Shown here in pieces: positions 63,110-64,000 of a stretch of 64,000 bases of DNA (position 1 is its first letter; each line of letters starts with the position of its first letter). The notes beneath the pieces are model-generated. The model searched no databases, was not told the origin of the DNA, and was given only the letters and a program-made list of their open reading frames with translations. The stretch comes from Bolinopsis microptera (taxonomy: Eukaryota > Ctenophora > Tentaculata > Lobata > Bolinopsidae), in assembly GCF_026151205.1 (NCBI RefSeq), contig NC_087081.1, positions 10,231,113 through 10,295,112 of the forward strand. Direction: 5' to 3'. The translations under genes were made by a program, and so were the position numbers.

Positions 63110-64000
63110 TCACAGATGATGGCTGGTTTCAAAGGTACGCATTATTTCTGCTTGCATGTTCATGTCAATGGACGGCATCATGCTTTGCCTCTGTCTGCGC
63201 TGCTCCTCTCTAAGTTTCTCTCTTCTTTCCCTTTCTAGTTCCTGTTTTGTCTTCTCCTGCACTACAGGAGGTGGAGGAGGAAGTGGGGGAGGTGTGGGTG
63301 GTTTAACTGGTTTCCTCTCAACTATTGAGTTTAGAGCTTCCTCTTCCTCTCGCTCCCGCTGTTTTTCTTCCTCCTCAAGCTTTCTGTCAGCTTCCTGACG
63401 CTCTTTCTCCATTTTCATGTTTTCCTCCTGCTGCAGTAGAGCCTTTTGTCGTTCTAGCCTTTCTTGGGCCTGCCTCTTAAACTCCTCAAATCGGGAAGTC
63501 TTCAAAACTGGATTGGATGTGATGTTTTCTTGTGCTAAGCTACCCCAGTTGTTTAAAGATGGTTTCTTTTCTAGCTCCAACGATTTGTTCATGTCGAAGG
63601 AGATTTCATGATCATCTTCTTGCTTCTTAAGATTGTAGATCTCCTGCGCTGTTGGGTCAGCAAAGCACTTAACATCACTTTCTGATATTTCTGATGATAA
63701 TAGTTCTGATGAAATATCAGGCGATTTTAAGGGGGATGATTTCAAGGGGGATGATTTCAAGGGGGATGATTTTAAGGAGGCAGCTTTTTGTTCCTTGGTG
63801 GGAATTTCAATAGGTTTGAGCTCAGCTTGTGGTTTTGGGATGTATGGAACGGGAGGAGACAGAACTGGAGAGGGAGCTGCAGGTGGTACTACAGACGGAA
63901 CAGAGGGTGGAGCTGCTGGAGGTTGAACAGCTTTGACGGAACTCACCTCTTCTCCAGAGCTAGATCCTTCTCCAATGGAATCAGAGCTAGAACTTGAGCT
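63110..64000 (-). CDS. BET-family bromodomain protein, C-terminal part
   Basis: A partial minus-strand gene running off the window end; the open frame covers at least 296 codons and ends at 63,110-63,112. It begins in a serine/acidic cluster (SSSSSSDSIGEGSSSGEE) like the one after the ET domain, then a proline-rich linker, a triplicated SSPLK motif, NNWGSLAQE, FEEFKRQAQERLERQKA, a long Glu/Arg/Lys helix and the ending IDMNMQAEIMRTFE. The last three blocks match in order the C-terminal motif of BRD4-type proteins (SWASL, FRRAAREKEEREKAL, IDMNFQSDLLSIFE) that binds P-TEFb. So it is the long, BRD4/BRDT-like form of BET coactivator: it reads acetylated histones and stimulates transcription elongation. 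Bromodomains and ET domain lie beyond the window. A gaggtgagt at ~63,942-63,949 resembles a splice donor within the frame. Confidence 0.9.
   Translation of the reverse strand, partial: SSSSSSDSIGEGSSSGEEVSSVKAVQPPAAPPSVPSVVPPAAPSPVLSPPVPYIPKPQAELKPIEIPTKEQKAASLKSSPLKSSPLKSSPLKSPDISSELLSSEISESDVKCFADPTAQEIYNLKKQEDDHEISFDMNKSLELEKKPSLNNWGSLAQENITSNPVLKTSRFEEFKRQAQERLERQKALLQQEENMKMEKERQEADRKLEEEEKQREREEEEALNSIVERKPVKPPTPPPLPPPPPVVQEKTKQELERERREKLREEQRRQRQSMMPSIDMNMQAEIMRTFETSHHL

Overview
The window is nuclear DNA from an animal. It is AT-rich, its genes are split by short GT-AG introns, it is crowded with retrotransposons, DNA transposons and satellites, and it carries metazoan gene types (BET bromodomain protein, DPAGT1/ALG7, an SPPL2-type intramembrane protease relative, and an SRCR/TSP1/LDLa/7TM receptor). 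An early-branching invertebrate is plausible, but I cannot name the phylum from the sequence. There is no sign of prokaryotic organisation.

Layout. 1-7 kb is a gene-free mosaic of GC-rich interspersed repeats, short satellites and very short transposons, including an ~80-bp family flanked by ~10-bp direct repeats. 8.5-10.8 kb holds two decayed LINE fragments, one RTE-like and one CR1/Jockey-like. 10.9-35.3 kb is one large receptor locus. Its SRCR, TSP1, an unrecognised cysteine domain, LDLa and 7TM modules are joined by phase-1 introns, and a TSP1-SRCR-X-SRCR block is tandemly duplicated. Three mobile elements sit inside this locus: a 9,059-bp DNA-polymerase-bearing element (11,251-20,309), an inverted pair of Penelope-like 3' ends (23,240-25,142) and a nearly intact LINE (~27,525-31,702).

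35.4-48 kb has no recognisable host gene. It carries LINE, Helitron-type and BEL/Pao relics, MITEs and large satellites: a 30-bp array, an 11-bp array and a ~230-bp CA run. 48.6-52.2 kb is a complete 11-exon gene for an SPPL2-type protein of 514 residues in which both catalytic aspartate motifs and the PAL motif are replaced. 52.5-56 kb is again repeats. 56.7-60.0 kb is a complete 10-exon DPAGT1 gene on the minus strand (405 residues). 60.3-62.2 kb is a candidate non-autonomous transposon with an 8-bp target duplication and internal ~320-bp repeats. 63.1-64.0 kb is the 3' end of a BET-family gene on the minus strand.

The most unusual object is the 9-kb element at 11,251-20,309. It has ~440-460 bp terminal inverted repeats, starts with 5'-AG, has a perfect 6-bp target duplication, and carries an intact 1,242-residue family-B DNA polymerase plus a convergent zinc-finger/coiled-coil/acidic ORF. 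Size of target duplication, termini and polymerase all recall Polintons/Mavericks. However, it is about half the usual size and I find no integrase, packaging ATPase, protease or capsid gene. It splits an SRCR exon, and the reading frame is continuous across the empty site.
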